Shown: positions 15,968 to 26,198 of the stretch, piece after piece
How the letters are laid out: every line of letters begins with the position of its first letter
Numbering within the stretch: position 1 is the stretch's first letter
Assembly: GCF_016798245.1 (NCBI RefSeq)
Contig: NZ_JAEUZA010000001.1
Span: 1,100,221-1,164,220 of the forward strand
Direction: 5' to 3'
Origin: Alkalicoccobacillus gibsonii
GTDB taxonomy: Bacteria; Bacillota; Bacilli; Bacillales; Bacillaceae_D
DNA length: 64,000 nucleotides
Notes under the pieces: model-generated
Told to the model about the DNA's origin: nothing
The model's database searches: none
The model's input: only the letters and a program-made list of their open reading frames with translations
Translations under genes and position numbers: made by a program

Positions 15968-18025
15968 CTACTGTTCATATGTTCGTTCACTTGAGCTTTT
16001 GATTAATTCATCATTAATATACAAATCAAACGAACCAGAATAGCTAGGACTTACTCGTAAAGGAATCGTATAAGTCTTTGATTCGGAAATCTCTTCATCC
16101 ACAAATACTTCATCCTCGCCTTCCGTTGACGCATCACGATAAACAATCCGAATGTCAAAAACCTTTCCATCCTCTTGTTCCTGCTGCGAAACTTCTACAG
16201 GTTGACTGACATCAATCACACGGCTCGGTTCTTCTTCGTCATCTGGTTCGTCATCCCCTGGTGTATCGGTTGCAGGAGGTGCTGTTCCTCCAGGTGACTC
16301 ACCTTCTGCTCCCCTGGAAACAACCACTTCTACATTACTACCTGGATCAAGCATTTCAAATGGCTCAGGGTCTTGAGAGATGATTCTTCCCTCGGCAATC
16401 GTATCACTAAATTCAAAGGAAAACCGTCCTCTTAACCCTTCATTATTAAAATATGAGCGAGCTTCTTCTTCCGTTTCTCCTTCTAAATTAGAAAGACGAA
16501 TTTGACTCTTAACGGCGTACGTTAAATACACTGGAGTGTTTGAGGGTACAATGGTTGATCCAGAAACTGGTGTTTGACTAATAACGGTCCCTTCTGGTTT
16601 TTCATTGCTTTCCCTAGTTACTCTCTCAACTGTCACATTTAATTGCTCTAGTAGTCGTTCTGCTTGCTCAATAGGTAAGTCTACATAATCTTGCAAGGTG
16701 ATTTCTTCTTCAGTCCCACTCACTTGGACTCTAACGGTTGAACCCTCTTTTACTGAGGATCCTACACGTGGGTTTACTGAGATCACATGTCCTGAATCTA
16801 CTGAATCATCCTCAACTTCTTCAATGTCTACAGTTAAACGAAGATCCTCTAGTGTTTGCTCTGCATCTTCAATGGGTTCATCAATGATGTCTGGAATGGT
16901 TACTTCTCCAACCCGAAAGACACTTGGTAAAATAGCAAATGCAGTGGCTCCTACTATTAAAGTGAAAAGAGCCGTTAGCATAAGGATAATTAGCCATTTT
17001 TTCCGCTTTTTCGGTTTTTTCGGTTTAGCAATCGGCTCTGCTTGAGACGGTTTACTTTCTGTCACCTGTTGAACAGGTTTTGTTGGTTCCGCTGCAATCG
17101 TTTTTTCTAAATCAACCGATTCTGGAAGCTTTCCAACAATCGGAACCGCTTTGGTCACTTCATGATCGTCTTCCTTTTTAAATGCATAAGGCACCTCATC
17201 AGATCGATCAGGATCTAGGAGCGTGTACGCATCCTCTTCCATTTCTTCAGCCGTTTGATACCTCGCAGCAGGATCCTTCATTGTTGCTTTATGGATCATA
17301 TTTTCTACACTTTGAGGAATGGATGAATTGATTTGCCGAATGGAAGGCATATCGTTTTGTAAATGTTTAATGGCAATAGACACAGCTGTGTCACCTGAAA
17401 AAGGTAACACCCCTGACAGCATTTCGTAAAACACAATGCCAAGTGAATAGATATCTGAGCGATAGGTAATATGACCACCACGCGCTTGTTCAGGTGATAA
17501 GTAATGAACAGAACCCATAACAGAGTTTGTATGCGTTATGGTTGCAGCTGACATCGCTCGTGCAATACCAAAATCAGCTACTTTTGCTTCGCCATCTTCA
17601 CTAATTAAAATATTATGAGGCTTTATGTCCCGATGCACAATTTGGTTAGCATGGGCATGAGCCATCGCAGCTAAAATTTGTTTAAGATAGCCTAATGCAA
17701 CATCAACTTGTAATGGACCTTCTTGTTGAATCAACTCTTTAAGAGTCTGACCCTTAACATATTCCATCACAATGTAATATAGGTTGCCTTCTTCACCAAC
17801 ATCGAAGATATTCACAATATTTGGGTGAGCTAAGCTCGTAGCTGCCTGTGCTTCTCTGCGAAATCGTTTAATAAATTGTTCATCGTCAGAAAACTGGGGC
17901 TGAAGTACTTTAACCGCCACGTGACGATCCAATATCACATCTAGGGCTAGATAAACATTTGCCATCCCACCCCCACCGATGCCTTCAATGATCACATACC
18001 GGTCACTAATTCGTTGTCCTATCAT
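15968..18025 (-). CDS. prkC: Serine/threonine protein kinase PrkC with PASTA repeats
   Basis: Membrane Hanks-type kinase that senses muropeptides or lipid II and phosphorylates growth and germination targets. The cytosolic kinase domain has the glycine loop GIGGGGMANVYLA, catalytic HRDIKPHNIL near residue 131 and DFGIA. A lysine-rich juxtamembrane segment precedes one membrane helix at about 344-366. Three PASTA repeats follow outside the cell, then an acidic linker (PPATDTPGDDEPDDEEEP) and a C-terminal Ig-like domain. The ATG at 18025 (MIGQRISDRYV) matches the family; an in-frame GTG at 18034 overlaps the prpC stop as GTGA and is an alternative. Partner phosphatase prpC is immediately upstream. 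Confidence 0.97.
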   Translation of the reverse strand: MIGQRISDRYVIIEGIGGGGMANVYLALDVILDRHVAVKVLQPQFSDDEQFIKRFRREAQAATSLAHPNIVNIFDVGEEGNLYYIVMEYVKGQTLKELIQQEGPLQVDVALGYLKQILAAMAHAHANQIVHRDIKPHNILISEDGEAKVADFGIARAMSAATITHTNSVMGSVHYLSPEQARGGHITYRSDIYSLGIVFYEMLSGVLPFSGDTAVSIAIKHLQNDMPSIRQINSSIPQSVENMIHKATMKDPAARYQTAEEMEEDAYTLLDPDRSDEVPYAFKKEDDHEVTKAVPIVGKLPESVDLEKTIAAEPTKPVQQVTESKPSQAEPIAKPKKPKKRKKWLIILMLTALFTLIVGATAFAILPSVFRVGEVTIPDIIDEPIEDAEQTLEDLRLTVDIEEVEDDSVDSGHVISVNPRVGSSVKEGSTVRVQVSGTEEEITLQDYVDLPIEQAERLLEQLNVTVERVTRESNEKPEGTVISQTPVSGSTIVPSNTPVYLTYAVKSQIRLSNLEGETEEEARSYFNNEGLRGRFSFEFSDTIAEGRIISQDPEPFEMLDPGSNVEVVVSRGAEGESPGGTAPPATDTPGDDEPDDEEEPSRVIDVSQPVEVSQQEQEDGKVFDIRIVYRDASTEGEDEVFVDEEISESKTYTIPLRVSPSYSGSFDLYINDELIKSSSERTYEQ

Positions 18026-18030
18026 GCAGA

Positions 18031-18792
18031 TCACCCGACCTCATTAGAAGCTGCAGGAAAACGGACCAGCGCAATGGAGATATTATCTTCGCCCCCACGA
18101 TCGTTAGCTTCCTGGATACATTGTTTGGATACGGCTTCAACTGAATCATCGGAGCTTAGAAATGATTCAATATCGGTCGTTGAAAGTTTATCAGATAACC
18201 CATCAGAGCATAAAAGTAAATCCCAAGGGGCTTCTAATGAGAAGATCATGACATCCATTTTTACCGAAGGCTCCGTACCGAGTGCTCGTAAAAGAACGTT
18301 TTTGCGCGGATGATTCTCCGCCTCTTCAGAAGAAATTTGACCTGTACGTCTTAACTCTTCAACTAATGAATGATCTGATGTTTTTTGTGAAAACGATTCA
18401 TCTGTACGCAAATAGGCACGACTATCGCCGATGTGACCGATGGCAACATATTCTTCTGTACAAATAGCTGCCACAAGCGTAGTACCCATACCCTGGCACT
18501 CTTCATGAGTGTTCGCATGATCGTGAACCGCTAAATTTATCGAAGAAAATTGTTCCTTTAGCCATCGCTCCGCCTCATTAGCTGTAAGTGGTTGCTCAAC
18601 TTGCTCCCACGCCCCACTTAATAATCTGGAGGTCATCGCACTCGCTACATCACCAGCCAGGTGACCACCCATTCCATCAGCAACGAATGCTAGAAGACCT
18701 GCATTCGTCTGATAGATTCCACCTGAGTCCTCGTTATGAGACCGAACTTGTCCTACGTCTGATAAGAAAATATAATCTAGGCTGTTACTCAT
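18031..18792 (-). CDS. prpC: PP2C-type protein phosphatase PrpC (Stp)
   Basis: Manganese-dependent Ser/Thr phosphatase that reverses PrkC phosphorylation. PP2C metal motifs are visible in order: DVGQVRSHNEDS, VADGMGGHLAGD, GHIGDSRAYL, CSDGLSD and GGEDNISIALV. It has 253 residues and is soluble. It lies directly before prkC with essentially no gap, the conserved kinase-phosphatase pairing of Firmicutes. Confidence 0.97.
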   Translation of the reverse strand: MSNSLDYIFLSDVGQVRSHNEDSGGIYQTNAGLLAFVADGMGGHLAGDVASAMTSRLLSGAWEQVEQPLTANEAERWLKEQFSSINLAVHDHANTHEECQGMGTTLVAAICTEEYVAIGHIGDSRAYLRTDESFSQKTSDHSLVEELRRTGQISSEEAENHPRKNVLLRALGTEPSVKMDVMIFSLEAPWDLLLCSDGLSDKLSTTDIESFLSSDDSVEAVSKQCIQEANDRGGEDNISIALVRFPAASNEVG

Positions 18793-18827
18793 TCATCCAC
18801 CTCTTTTCATGAGCTTATCTTATTTAA

Positions 18828-20168
18828 CTAGGCATTTCTTTTTAAAGCTGTAATAAAAAATCCATCTGAATGATGATCCTGAGGAAGAACGGTTACCATT
18901 CCATCCGTAAAACGTTCTGAATCAAGCGCCTTAGGCAATCGGTCTTTTAAGCTGGCATCCAGTGAGAACTCAGGATTCTCTTTTAAGAATGCTTGAACGG
19001 TTCCTTCATTCTCATCCTTGTCCACTGTGCAGGTACTATATACGAGAAGACCTCCAACACTTACACAAGTGCTAGCTGCTTGCAAAATATTTTTTTGAAT
19101 GGTAGCAATCTGTTGAACATCTTTTTCTGATTTAGCCCACTTGATATCTGGCTTTCGTTTTAAGACGCCAAATCCTGTACACGGCGCATCTACAAGAACT
19201 CTGTCATAACGCTCCATGTGATCCACAAGCTTTCTTGCATCAAGCGCTTGCGCTTCAATAATCGACAATTCTAAGCGGCTTGCTTGTTGTTTAATGAGCT
19301 TCACCTTTTGAGGATGGAGATCGAGTGCCAACACATGGCCCTGATTATTCATACGTTCAGCTAAGTGCGTAGTTTTTCCTCCAGGAGCTGCACACGTATC
19401 TAGTACACTCATCCCTTTTTCTGGCGCAAGCGCTCGTGCCACTAGCATGGAGCTTTCATCTTGAGCCGTCATCAATCCGCTTAGGTAAGCAGATGTTTCA
19501 AATACAGCTCCTTTTTCGATGATGATTCCATCTTCAGTAAGTTCTGCAGGTTTAGCCTCTATTCCTTCTTCCACAAGTTTCTCAAGTAATGCTTCTCTCG
19601 ATGTTTTTACCACATTAACTCTCATACTAACAGGGGCAGGAGTGAGGTTTTCCATACACATAGCTTCTGTTTCTTCTAATCCGTATTGCTTGATCCAACG
19701 TTCTAGTAACCAGCTAGGATGGCTTGTTTGAATGGACAAACGCTCAACCGGATCTTTGATGGCGTCAAATGACGGACGCTCTGTTCGTTGAAAGCTTCGT
19801 AGGACACCATTAACCATTCCGCTGATACCTTTATGTCCTAAACTCTTCGCGATCGTCACAGCTTCATGAACCACTGCACGCTCAGGTACACGATCTAAGT
19901 AAACCATCTGATAGATCGATAACCTCAGAAGAACTAAAACCCATGTATCTAGTTTGTCTAAGTCTTTTTTTATTAACGGTTTTAAATAGTAATCTAGCGT
20001 TAGCTTTCGCTGGATCGTCCCGTATACAATCTCTGTTAATAGTGCAGAATCACGGCGATCCAAACCTGCTTTCTTTCTCGTATCGTTTAAAAGCAGATGA
20101 CTATACGCTTGATTCTTTTCAATCTTAAGTAAAACATCTAACGCTGATTCACGAACTGTTTTTCCCAT
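18828..20168 (-). CDS. rsmB: 16S rRNA (cytosine-967-C5)-methyltransferase RsmB
   Basis: S-adenosylmethionine-dependent rRNA methyltransferase, 446 residues. The N-terminal NusB-like RNA-binding domain (about 1-130) is followed by a Rossmann methyltransferase domain with SAM motif VLDTCAAPGGKTTHLA. Catalytic cysteines are in DAPCTGFGVLKRKPD and YSTCTVDKDEN. It follows fmt with one base between, as in B. subtilis where the gene is also called sun. Confidence 0.96.
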   Translation of the reverse strand: MGKTVRESALDVLLKIEKNQAYSHLLLNDTRKKAGLDRRDSALLTEIVYGTIQRKLTLDYYLKPLIKKDLDKLDTWVLVLLRLSIYQMVYLDRVPERAVVHEAVTIAKSLGHKGISGMVNGVLRSFQRTERPSFDAIKDPVERLSIQTSHPSWLLERWIKQYGLEETEAMCMENLTPAPVSMRVNVVKTSREALLEKLVEEGIEAKPAELTEDGIIIEKGAVFETSAYLSGLMTAQDESSMLVARALAPEKGMSVLDTCAAPGGKTTHLAERMNNQGHVLALDLHPQKVKLIKQQASRLELSIIEAQALDARKLVDHMERYDRVLVDAPCTGFGVLKRKPDIKWAKSEKDVQQIATIQKNILQAASTCVSVGGLLVYSTCTVDKDENEGTVQAFLKENPEFSLDASLKDRLPKALDSERFTDGMVTVLPQDHHSDGFFITALKRNA

Positions 20169-20169
20169 G

Positions 20170-21105
20170 CTATTCTCCTACCTTTGTTCCAAGAGCCACT
20201 TTTTGACCTACTCCACGATAGAAGGCTGCTGCATCCATTCGTTTTTTTCCGGCTGGCTGTAATTCTGTAATTTTAATCATTCCTTTATTTCCAGTAGAAA
20301 TAAATAGGCCTTCGTCATTAAGCTTAACAATGACACCCGACTCAGTTTCGGTAGACTCTTCCACTACGAGTTCAGCTTTCCATACTTTTAAATTCTGACC
20401 TTCGAGTGTTGTATAAGCCACTGGCCATGGACATAAACCTCGAATCTGGTTATACAAATCCTTTGCACTTTTTGACCAATCAAGTTTTTCCATTTCACGT
20501 GAGATGTTCCTCGCGAATGTTGCTTTTTCATCATCTTGTTTAATTGGAGTAATTTCGTTATTAAGTAATTGTTTGATCGTACGGATTAAAAGCGGCGCTC
20601 CAATTTCACTAAGCTTATCATGGAGCGTACCAACATTATCATCGTCTGAGATCTTCACAGATTCTTGACTTAAGATATCTCCAGCATCAAGCTTTTGAGC
20701 CATGTACATGATGGTGATACCTGTTTCTTTTTTGCCATCAATTATGGCTTGGTGAATCGGTGCCCCTCCACGATATTCGGGAAGAAGCGATGCGTGAACA
20801 TTTAAGCACTTATATTTTGGTACATCTAAAAGCTCTTGTGGCAAAATTTGACCGAATGCAGCTGTAACGATTAAATCGGGCGCAAGATCCGCCACAATCT
20901 GCCACTCATTTTTAATTTTCTCGGGTTGTAATACCGGTAATCCCAGCTCTTCTGCCTTCACTTTGACAGGTGGAGGAGTTAATGTTTTCTTTCGACCAAC
21001 AGGACGATCCGGCTGAGTCACAACGGCTTTAACTGGATATGTGGAATGCAATGCACTAAGTACTGGCACTGCAAAGTCTGGTGTTCCCATAAAAACGATA
21101 TTCAT
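20170..21105 (-). CDS. fmt: Methionyl-tRNA formyltransferase
   Basis: Formylates initiator Met-tRNA with 10-formyltetrahydrofolate. The N-terminal formyltransferase domain begins MNIVFMGTPDFAVPVL, and the catalytic region NVHASLLPEYRGGAPIHQAI carries the active-site Asn and His. A C-terminal OB domain (about 205-311) binds tRNA. It has 311 residues. In B. subtilis the peptide deformylase gene def separates priA from fmt; here the two are only 24 bases apart and def is absent. Confidence 0.97.
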   Translation of the reverse strand: MNIVFMGTPDFAVPVLSALHSTYPVKAVVTQPDRPVGRKKTLTPPPVKVKAEELGLPVLQPEKIKNEWQIVADLAPDLIVTAAFGQILPQELLDVPKYKCLNVHASLLPEYRGGAPIHQAIIDGKKETGITIMYMAQKLDAGDILSQESVKISDDDNVGTLHDKLSEIGAPLLIRTIKQLLNNEITPIKQDDEKATFARNISREMEKLDWSKSAKDLYNQIRGLCPWPVAYTTLEGQNLKVWKAELVVEESTETESGVIVKLNDEGLFISTGNKGMIKITELQPAGKKRMDAAAFYRGVGQKVALGTKVGE

Positions 21106-21129
21106 AACATTTTCACGCTGCCTTTCACC

Positions 21130-23526
21130 CTACATAAAAAAGTAGGGATGCATATCTAAACTAATTTGTAATTTACCTTGTGTTGTATCGCGCATATAAT
21201 GTTGCAAAATTTGTTGCAATGCTTCGATCAGCTTAGGTTCATTTTTGTATTTTATCATGCATTGATAGCGATATCTATCTTTTATACGGGCGATTGGAGA
21301 CACAACCGGGCCTAGAATCACCGTCTCTTGACTTAGTGTTCTCTTAAGAAAATCCGTAATCTTTTGAGATTTCTCAATCACATTCGGCAAGTCAGGATCT
21401 GAGATCGTAACAAGTGCCATAAACCGGTACGGAGGGTATTCCCCAACCTTACGCTGAATCATCTCGGTTTGATAAAACGTTTCAAAATCATGAGTTTTCA
21501 CAAGTTGAATGCTGTAATGATCGGGAGTATAGGATTGAAGTAATACTTCTCCCGGACGCTCATGCCTCCCTGCGCGCCCACTTACCTGTTCCATTAATTG
21601 AAAGGTTCTCTCTGCCGAACGAAAGTCAGGAATATGGAGCATTGTGTCTGCAGCCAGTACACCTACTAACGTGATGTTCGGAAAATCAAGTCCCTTCGCA
21701 ATCATTTGAGTGCCAAGAAGAATATCCGCTTCTCCTTTTCCAAATGCATCAAGCAGCTGTTGGTGAGAGCCCTTCGTTCTGGTTGTATCCACATCCATCC
21801 GAATGACACGAGCTTCTGGTAGGACGCGAGCCAGTTCTTCTTCTACCTTTTGAGTACCCGAACCAAAAAAGCGAATATGTTCACTTTGACACTCAGGACA
21901 CTTAATAGGCATGGCTTCTTCATGACCACAGTAATGGCATTTTAACGAGTGATTGCTCCGATGGTAGGTTAATGAGATATCACAATGCTCACATTGCGGG
22001 ACATACCCACAGTCTCGACACATTACAAACGTGGAATACCCTCGTCTATTTAAAAATAATACGCTCTGCTCCCCTCGTTCTAATCTGAGCTTTAATGCTT
22101 CCATTAAGGCAACTGAAAACATTGAGCGGTTCCCTGCGCGCAATTCTTCTCTCATATCAACAATGTCAACAGAAGGCATAGGTCGATTATTCACTCGGTG
22201 TTTAAGTGAGAGTAAGGTATAGACACCTTTTTGTGCGCGAGCAAACGTCTCAAGAGAAGGAGTTGCGCTACCAAGAATAACAGGACACCCATGATACAGA
22301 CTTCTCTCAATGGCTACTTCCTTTGTGTGATACCTTGGCATATCCTCCTGCTTGTAGCTCATCTCATGTTCTTCATCCATGATGATTAACCCAAGATGTT
22401 TAAAGGGAGCAAAGACCGCCGAACGTGCACCGACAACTACCTTTACCTCGCTACGATGAATCTTTCGCCATTCGTCATATTTCTCCCCAACGGATAAACC
22501 CGAGTGCAGAACAGCCACTTGATCACCAAAACGAGATTTAAATCTTGAGACAATTTGCGGGGTTAATGATATTTCTGGGACAAGCATAATGGCTTCCTTC
22601 CCTTGCTTTAACACAAGATCAATCGTTTGCAAGTAGATTTCCGTTTTGCCACTGCCTGTTACACCATGTAATAAAAAGGTTTCGCATTTTGTCTCATCAA
22701 TTGATTGTTTAATAGACGAAAATGCTTGCTGTTGTTCATCAGTTAAAGGTAATGGAGGTGAGGTTGGAACATCTATCCCTTGAAAAGGATCCCGATACGT
22801 TTCCTTGTCCCACTCTTCAATCAACCCTTTATCAATGAGAGATTTTAGGACCGCTCTTGTTGACTGAGTGAGTTGAAGAAGCTCCTGTGACTTAATTGGT
22901 TCGTTTCGTTCTGATAGGTAGCGGATCAATTCTTTTTGCTTATGGGCAGTTGGTTTAACTAGTGTTTCATCCCCCTTAGGATGAAGTCTTACCCATTTCT
23001 CCGTTTTTTTCTTTCCTTTTTCTTTTACAACATAATGAACAGCAAGCTGACCAGACTCCATTGCTTTACGAAGAACCCCAAGCTGTCCGCCTAGTGCTTC
23101 AACTGCTTCTTTCCAAAGCACACATGACTTCTCACTAAAAAGCGTCTGTAGCATTGGCTGAAGCGATGATACATCTGTTTTTAAATGAATCTCTTTTATA
23201 ACGGCTGTTTTTAATGCGGCTGGTAGCATCGCTTGAAACGCACTGATTTGAAAACAAATGGTTTTCTCTGCAAGCCACTTTCCTAGCTTAAGTAATTCAT
23301 CTGTTAAAACAGGAACGGGATCAAGCACCTCATCGATTGCTTTAAGTCTACTCACATCACTTGTCTCGGTCACATCTAATACAAATCCTTGAATTTGACG
23401 TGGACCAAAGGGAACAACCACTCGCATACCAGGCTGAATGATCTCCTCTAGGTGAGATGGGATCAGGTAGTCAAATAACCGATCTGTTTGCGCAGCAGGT
23501 ACATCGACAATCGTTCGTGCAATCAT
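21130..23526 (-). CDS. priA: Primosomal replication restart helicase PriA
   Basis: Superfamily 2 helicase that reloads the replisome at stalled or recombined forks. The N-terminal 3'-end-binding domain covers about residues 1-100. Walker A HGVTGSGKTE and DEEH (motif II) follow. A zinc-binding insert carries eight cysteines (CRDCGYVPQCEHC, then CHYCGHE and CPECQSEH). Motif VI region EQVSGRAGRH completes the helicase. It has 798 residues. Its start overlaps the coaBC stop by 4 bases. Confidence 0.97.
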   Translation of the reverse strand: MIARTIVDVPAAQTDRLFDYLIPSHLEEIIQPGMRVVVPFGPRQIQGFVLDVTETSDVSRLKAIDEVLDPVPVLTDELLKLGKWLAEKTICFQISAFQAMLPAALKTAVIKEIHLKTDVSSLQPMLQTLFSEKSCVLWKEAVEALGGQLGVLRKAMESGQLAVHYVVKEKGKKKTEKWVRLHPKGDETLVKPTAHKQKELIRYLSERNEPIKSQELLQLTQSTRAVLKSLIDKGLIEEWDKETYRDPFQGIDVPTSPPLPLTDEQQQAFSSIKQSIDETKCETFLLHGVTGSGKTEIYLQTIDLVLKQGKEAIMLVPEISLTPQIVSRFKSRFGDQVAVLHSGLSVGEKYDEWRKIHRSEVKVVVGARSAVFAPFKHLGLIIMDEEHEMSYKQEDMPRYHTKEVAIERSLYHGCPVILGSATPSLETFARAQKGVYTLLSLKHRVNNRPMPSVDIVDMREELRAGNRSMFSVALMEALKLRLERGEQSVLFLNRRGYSTFVMCRDCGYVPQCEHCDISLTYHRSNHSLKCHYCGHEEAMPIKCPECQSEHIRFFGSGTQKVEEELARVLPEARVIRMDVDTTRTKGSHQQLLDAFGKGEADILLGTQMIAKGLDFPNITLVGVLAADTMLHIPDFRSAERTFQLMEQVSGRAGRHERPGEVLLQSYTPDHYSIQLVKTHDFETFYQTEMIQRKVGEYPPYRFMALVTISDPDLPNVIEKSQKITDFLKRTLSQETVILGPVVSPIARIKDRYRYQCMIKYKNEPKLIEALQQILQHYMRDTTQGKLQISLDMHPYFFM

Positions 23527-24737
23527 TCGTTATGCGGCTCCTTCGCAAAATCTTTAATCGCTGTTAAAATATGCAGTGCCATTTGTTTTTTACTCGCAAG
23601 GGGATAGGATCGTTCTCCATCCAAACGATCATAGATAGAAATAATGTTCGTATCTCCATCAAAACCAGCGCCTTCAGCAGAGATATCGTTGGCAACAATT
23701 AGATCAAGATTCTTTTTAACTAATTTTGCTTTTGCGTAATGCTCGATATTCTCAGATTCTGCTGCAAATCCTATTAACAACTGATTGTCCGTTTTCATTG
23801 AGCCAAGTGTTTTAAGGATATCAATTGTTGGTTCAAGTTCAACAACCCACTGATCGTCCTTTTTCTTATGTTTTTGAGCGTAAGTGATGGAGGGTGTATA
23901 ATCTGCTACAGCTGCCGATTTAATTGTTACTTCAGCTGTCTTGAATGCTTCTTTCGTTGCTTGTAGCATCTCCCAAGCGGAATGAACCTTAATCAGTTTT
24001 ACTCCAATAGGTGGTTCAAGAGAAGTTGGGCCAGAGACTAATGTCACATCAGCTCCCTTTTCTACAGCAGTTTCCGCTATCGCATAGCCCATTTTCCCCG
24101 AAGAATAATTAGTGAAATACCTAACTGGGTCAAGCTGTTCCTGTGTCGGTCCAGCCGTAATCAATACCTTTTTACCCGACCAAAATGAATCTTTCTCAAT
24201 AAAGAATGTCTTTAGCGCTTGAACAATATCCAGCGGTTCAGCCATTCTGCCTTTTCCCACCCATCCACACGCTAAATAACCCGCCGTAGAATCAAGAAAA
24301 TGGTAACCAAACTCTTGAAGCTTCTCCATGTTGTTTTGAACAGCAGGATGATTATACATATTAATATTCATGGCTGGCGCGATAAAAACGGGAGCTGTGG
24401 TAGCAAGCATCGTTGTTGTCACCATATCATCTGCGAGCCCGTGTGCTAACTTTGCCAAAACATTTGCAGTAGCTGGTGCAATGACACACGCATCAGCCCA
24501 GTCTGCTACATCGATATGCGCGATTTTCTCAGGATTTGGTTCAGTAAATGTATCGGTATAAACAGGGTTTCTTGATAACGCTTGAAACGTAAGTGGTTGG
24601 ACAAATTCCTGCGCCGACTTTGTCATCATCACTTTTACCTCTGCACCTGCTTGTACCAACTTGCTTGTTAGGTCACAGGCTTTATATGATGCAATGCCAC
24701 CTGTCACACCAAGTACGATTTTTTTGCCCTCTAACAT
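23523..24737 (-). CDS. coaBC: Bifunctional phosphopantothenoylcysteine decarboxylase / phosphopantothenate-cysteine ligase
   Basis: Two consecutive steps of coenzyme A synthesis. The N-terminal FMN-dependent decarboxylase (CoaC, about 1-180) has GGIASYKACDL, the active-site segment PAMNINMYNHP and the flap ACGWVGKGRM. The C-terminal ligase (CoaB) has ITAGPTQEQLDPVRYFTNYSSG. The enzyme makes the phosphopantetheine precursor later attached to ACP. It has 404 residues. It follows rpoZ but a hairpin terminator lies between, about 40 bases before the start. Confidence 0.97.
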   Translation of the reverse strand: MLEGKKIVLGVTGGIASYKACDLTSKLVQAGAEVKVMMTKSAQEFVQPLTFQALSRNPVYTDTFTEPNPEKIAHIDVADWADACVIAPATANVLAKLAHGLADDMVTTTMLATTAPVFIAPAMNINMYNHPAVQNNMEKLQEFGYHFLDSTAGYLACGWVGKGRMAEPLDIVQALKTFFIEKDSFWSGKKVLITAGPTQEQLDPVRYFTNYSSGKMGYAIAETAVEKGADVTLVSGPTSLEPPIGVKLIKVHSAWEMLQATKEAFKTAEVTIKSAAVADYTPSITYAQKHKKKDDQWVVELEPTIDILKTLGSMKTDNQLLIGFAAESENIEHYAKAKLVKKNLDLIVANDISAEGAGFDGDTNIISIYDRLDGERSYPLASKKQMALHILTAIKDFAKEPHNE

Positions 24738-24778
24738 GTTCCCCGCCTCTTTCTTCTATAGTTCCTCCATCATATAAG

Positions 24779-24811
24779 AAAACAACCTATTTCCGCAAAA
24801 ATAGGTTGTTT
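24779..24811 (-). terminator. Terminator after rpoZ
   Basis: Arms AACAACCTAT (24781-24790) and ATAGGTTGTT (24801-24810) pair perfectly; the minus-strand RNA ends in TTTTCTT. It lies 8 bases after the rpoZ stop and before coaBC. Confidence 0.75.
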
Positions 24812-24817
24812 GGTCTT

Positions 24818-25039
24818 TTATTCAACAGTGTCTTCAGGTTGTAGACGTTCAAACGTTAGCTTATCTGAAACGATTTCTTCAAGTGCCATGCCTACTGACT
24901 TATATGATTTTGGCTTATCTACTAATGGACCACGGCGTGCATCCTCGCTAATCTCACGTGCGCGTCTTGATGAAACCGTTACTAACGTATACTTTGAATC
25001 TAATTTCTCCATAAGGGAATCAATTGATGGATATAACAT
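24818..25039 (-). CDS. rpoZ: RNA polymerase omega subunit
   Basis: Small subunit (73 residues) that helps assemble beta-prime into RNA polymerase. It begins [20 protein letters not shown] and contains SSRRAREI, the signature of omega. It follows gmk immediately, the universal arrangement in bacilli. A terminator ends the unit. Confidence 0.96.
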   Translation of the reverse strand: MLYPSIDSLMEKLDSKYTLVTVSSRRAREISEDARRGPLVDKPKSYKSVGMALEEIVSDKLTFERLQPEDTVE

Positions 25040-25654
25040 TTATTCAACCTCCACAAGTTCTTTGTATTTTTCAATCAAGCGTACGCGTTTGCAGTGTTCC
25101 GCTGTGACGATTGACTTAATTCGGCTAACCGCATGCTCAACTGCATCATTTTCAACCACGTAATCGTACATCTTCATTAAATCAATCTCTTCTTTTGCAA
25201 CTGTCATACGTTGATCAATGACTTCAGCTGTTTCTGTTCCGCGTCCTACAATTCGGTTTCTTAGCTCAGCTAGACTCGGAGGCATTAAGAAAATGAAGAC
25301 ACCTTCAGGGAAGCTTTCTCTTACTTTCATCGCTCCTTGAACTTCAATCTCTAAAATAATATCCTGACCTTTATCTAATGTTTCGCGCACATAATCAACT
25401 GGAGTTCCATAAAAATTGCCTACATATTCTGCCCATTCAAGCAGTTTATCCTCAGCAATCATTGATTTAAACTCTTCATGGCTCTTGAAGAAATAGTTCA
25501 CTCCATCTACTTCACCAGCTCTTGGATTACGAGTGGTGGCTGAAACAGAATACTGAATGTCTGTTTCCTCTTGTCTTAATGCTCCGCAAACCGTGCCTTT
25601 TCCTACTCCCGCGGGGCCTGATAACACAATCAGTAGGCCTTTCTCTTTTTTCAT
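25040..25654 (-). CDS. gmk: Guanylate kinase
   Basis: Phosphorylates GMP to GDP with ATP. The P-loop is [10 protein letters not shown] near residues 12-21, and the GMP-binding segment is [20 protein letters not shown]. It has 204 residues, the usual size. The gene sits between remA and rpoZ. A role in nucleotide supply and indirectly in (p)ppGpp levels is known for the family. Confidence 0.98.
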   Translation of the reverse strand: MKKEKGLLIVLSGPAGVGKGTVCGALRQEETDIQYSVSATTRNPRAGEVDGVNYFFKSHEEFKSMIAEDKLLEWAEYVGNFYGTPVDYVRETLDKGQDIILEIEVQGAMKVRESFPEGVFIFLMPPSLAELRNRIVGRGTETAEVIDQRMTVAKEEIDLMKMYDYVVENDAVEHAVSRIKSIVTAEHCKRVRLIEKYKELVEVE

Positions 25655-25685
25655 GTGAACCGTACCTCCATTTTAAACTGTTAGC

Positions 25686-25949
25686 TTACGAATCCTCGGA
25701 ATTTTCATCTTTAACCGTTAGCCTTTGTGCGACTGTTTCTGGCTGAACAGCACTTAAGATCACATGATCACTGTCCGCTACAATAACCGCTCTCGTTCTA
25801 CGACCATAGGTTGCATCGATCAGCATATTACGGTCTCGCGCATCTTGTATAATTCGTTTTATTGGTGCAGATTCCGGGCTCACAATAGAGATAATCCGGT
25901 TCGCTGAAACAATGTTGCCAAATCCTATATTTATTAATTGAATACTCAA
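25686..25949 (-). CDS. remA: Extracellular matrix regulator RemA (DUF370)
   Basis: DNA-binding regulator of 87 residues that in B. subtilis activates matrix operons and osmoprotection genes. The conserved body reads [41 protein letters not shown] and [12 protein letters not shown]. The start is a TTG at 25949 (MSIQLINI) with AGGGGG 8 bases upstream; no better start exists. The C-terminal tail (KDENSEDS) is acidic and variable. The upstream neighbour in B. subtilis is yloC, which is absent here. Confidence 0.95.
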   Translation of the reverse strand: MSIQLINIGFGNIVSANRIISIVSPESAPIKRIIQDARDRNMLIDATYGRRTRAVIVADSDHVILSAVQPETVAQRLTVKDENSEDS

Positions 25950-26008
25950 AGTGGCATCCCCCTGTCTACTTGATCCTTCTAATCTCTCCGTTAGCTCTTT
26001 TTCTCATT

Positions 26009-26037
26009 ATTATAACCAAATAATTCCTTATATTATA
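26009..26037 (-). promoter_or_regulatory. Two TATAAT boxes upstream of remA
   Basis: TATAAT occurs at 26009-26014 and 26032-26037 on the minus strand, 60-90 bp before the remA start, in very AT-rich DNA. Neither has a convincing -35 at 16-18 bp. One or both may be the -10 of an activated promoter. Confidence 0.3.
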
Positions 26038-26198
26038 CGAACACTTTCTACTTATACGTTGTACAATGGATAAGTAAACATTTATGTAACGAGATCGCAT
26101 CCCTTCTATTCTAACGGAAACCGCGCTTAACAACAAGTCTACTTTAAATTTGAACTAAAAAATACTAATGGCAAAGTTTTGAGCATACCTGCCGCTAC

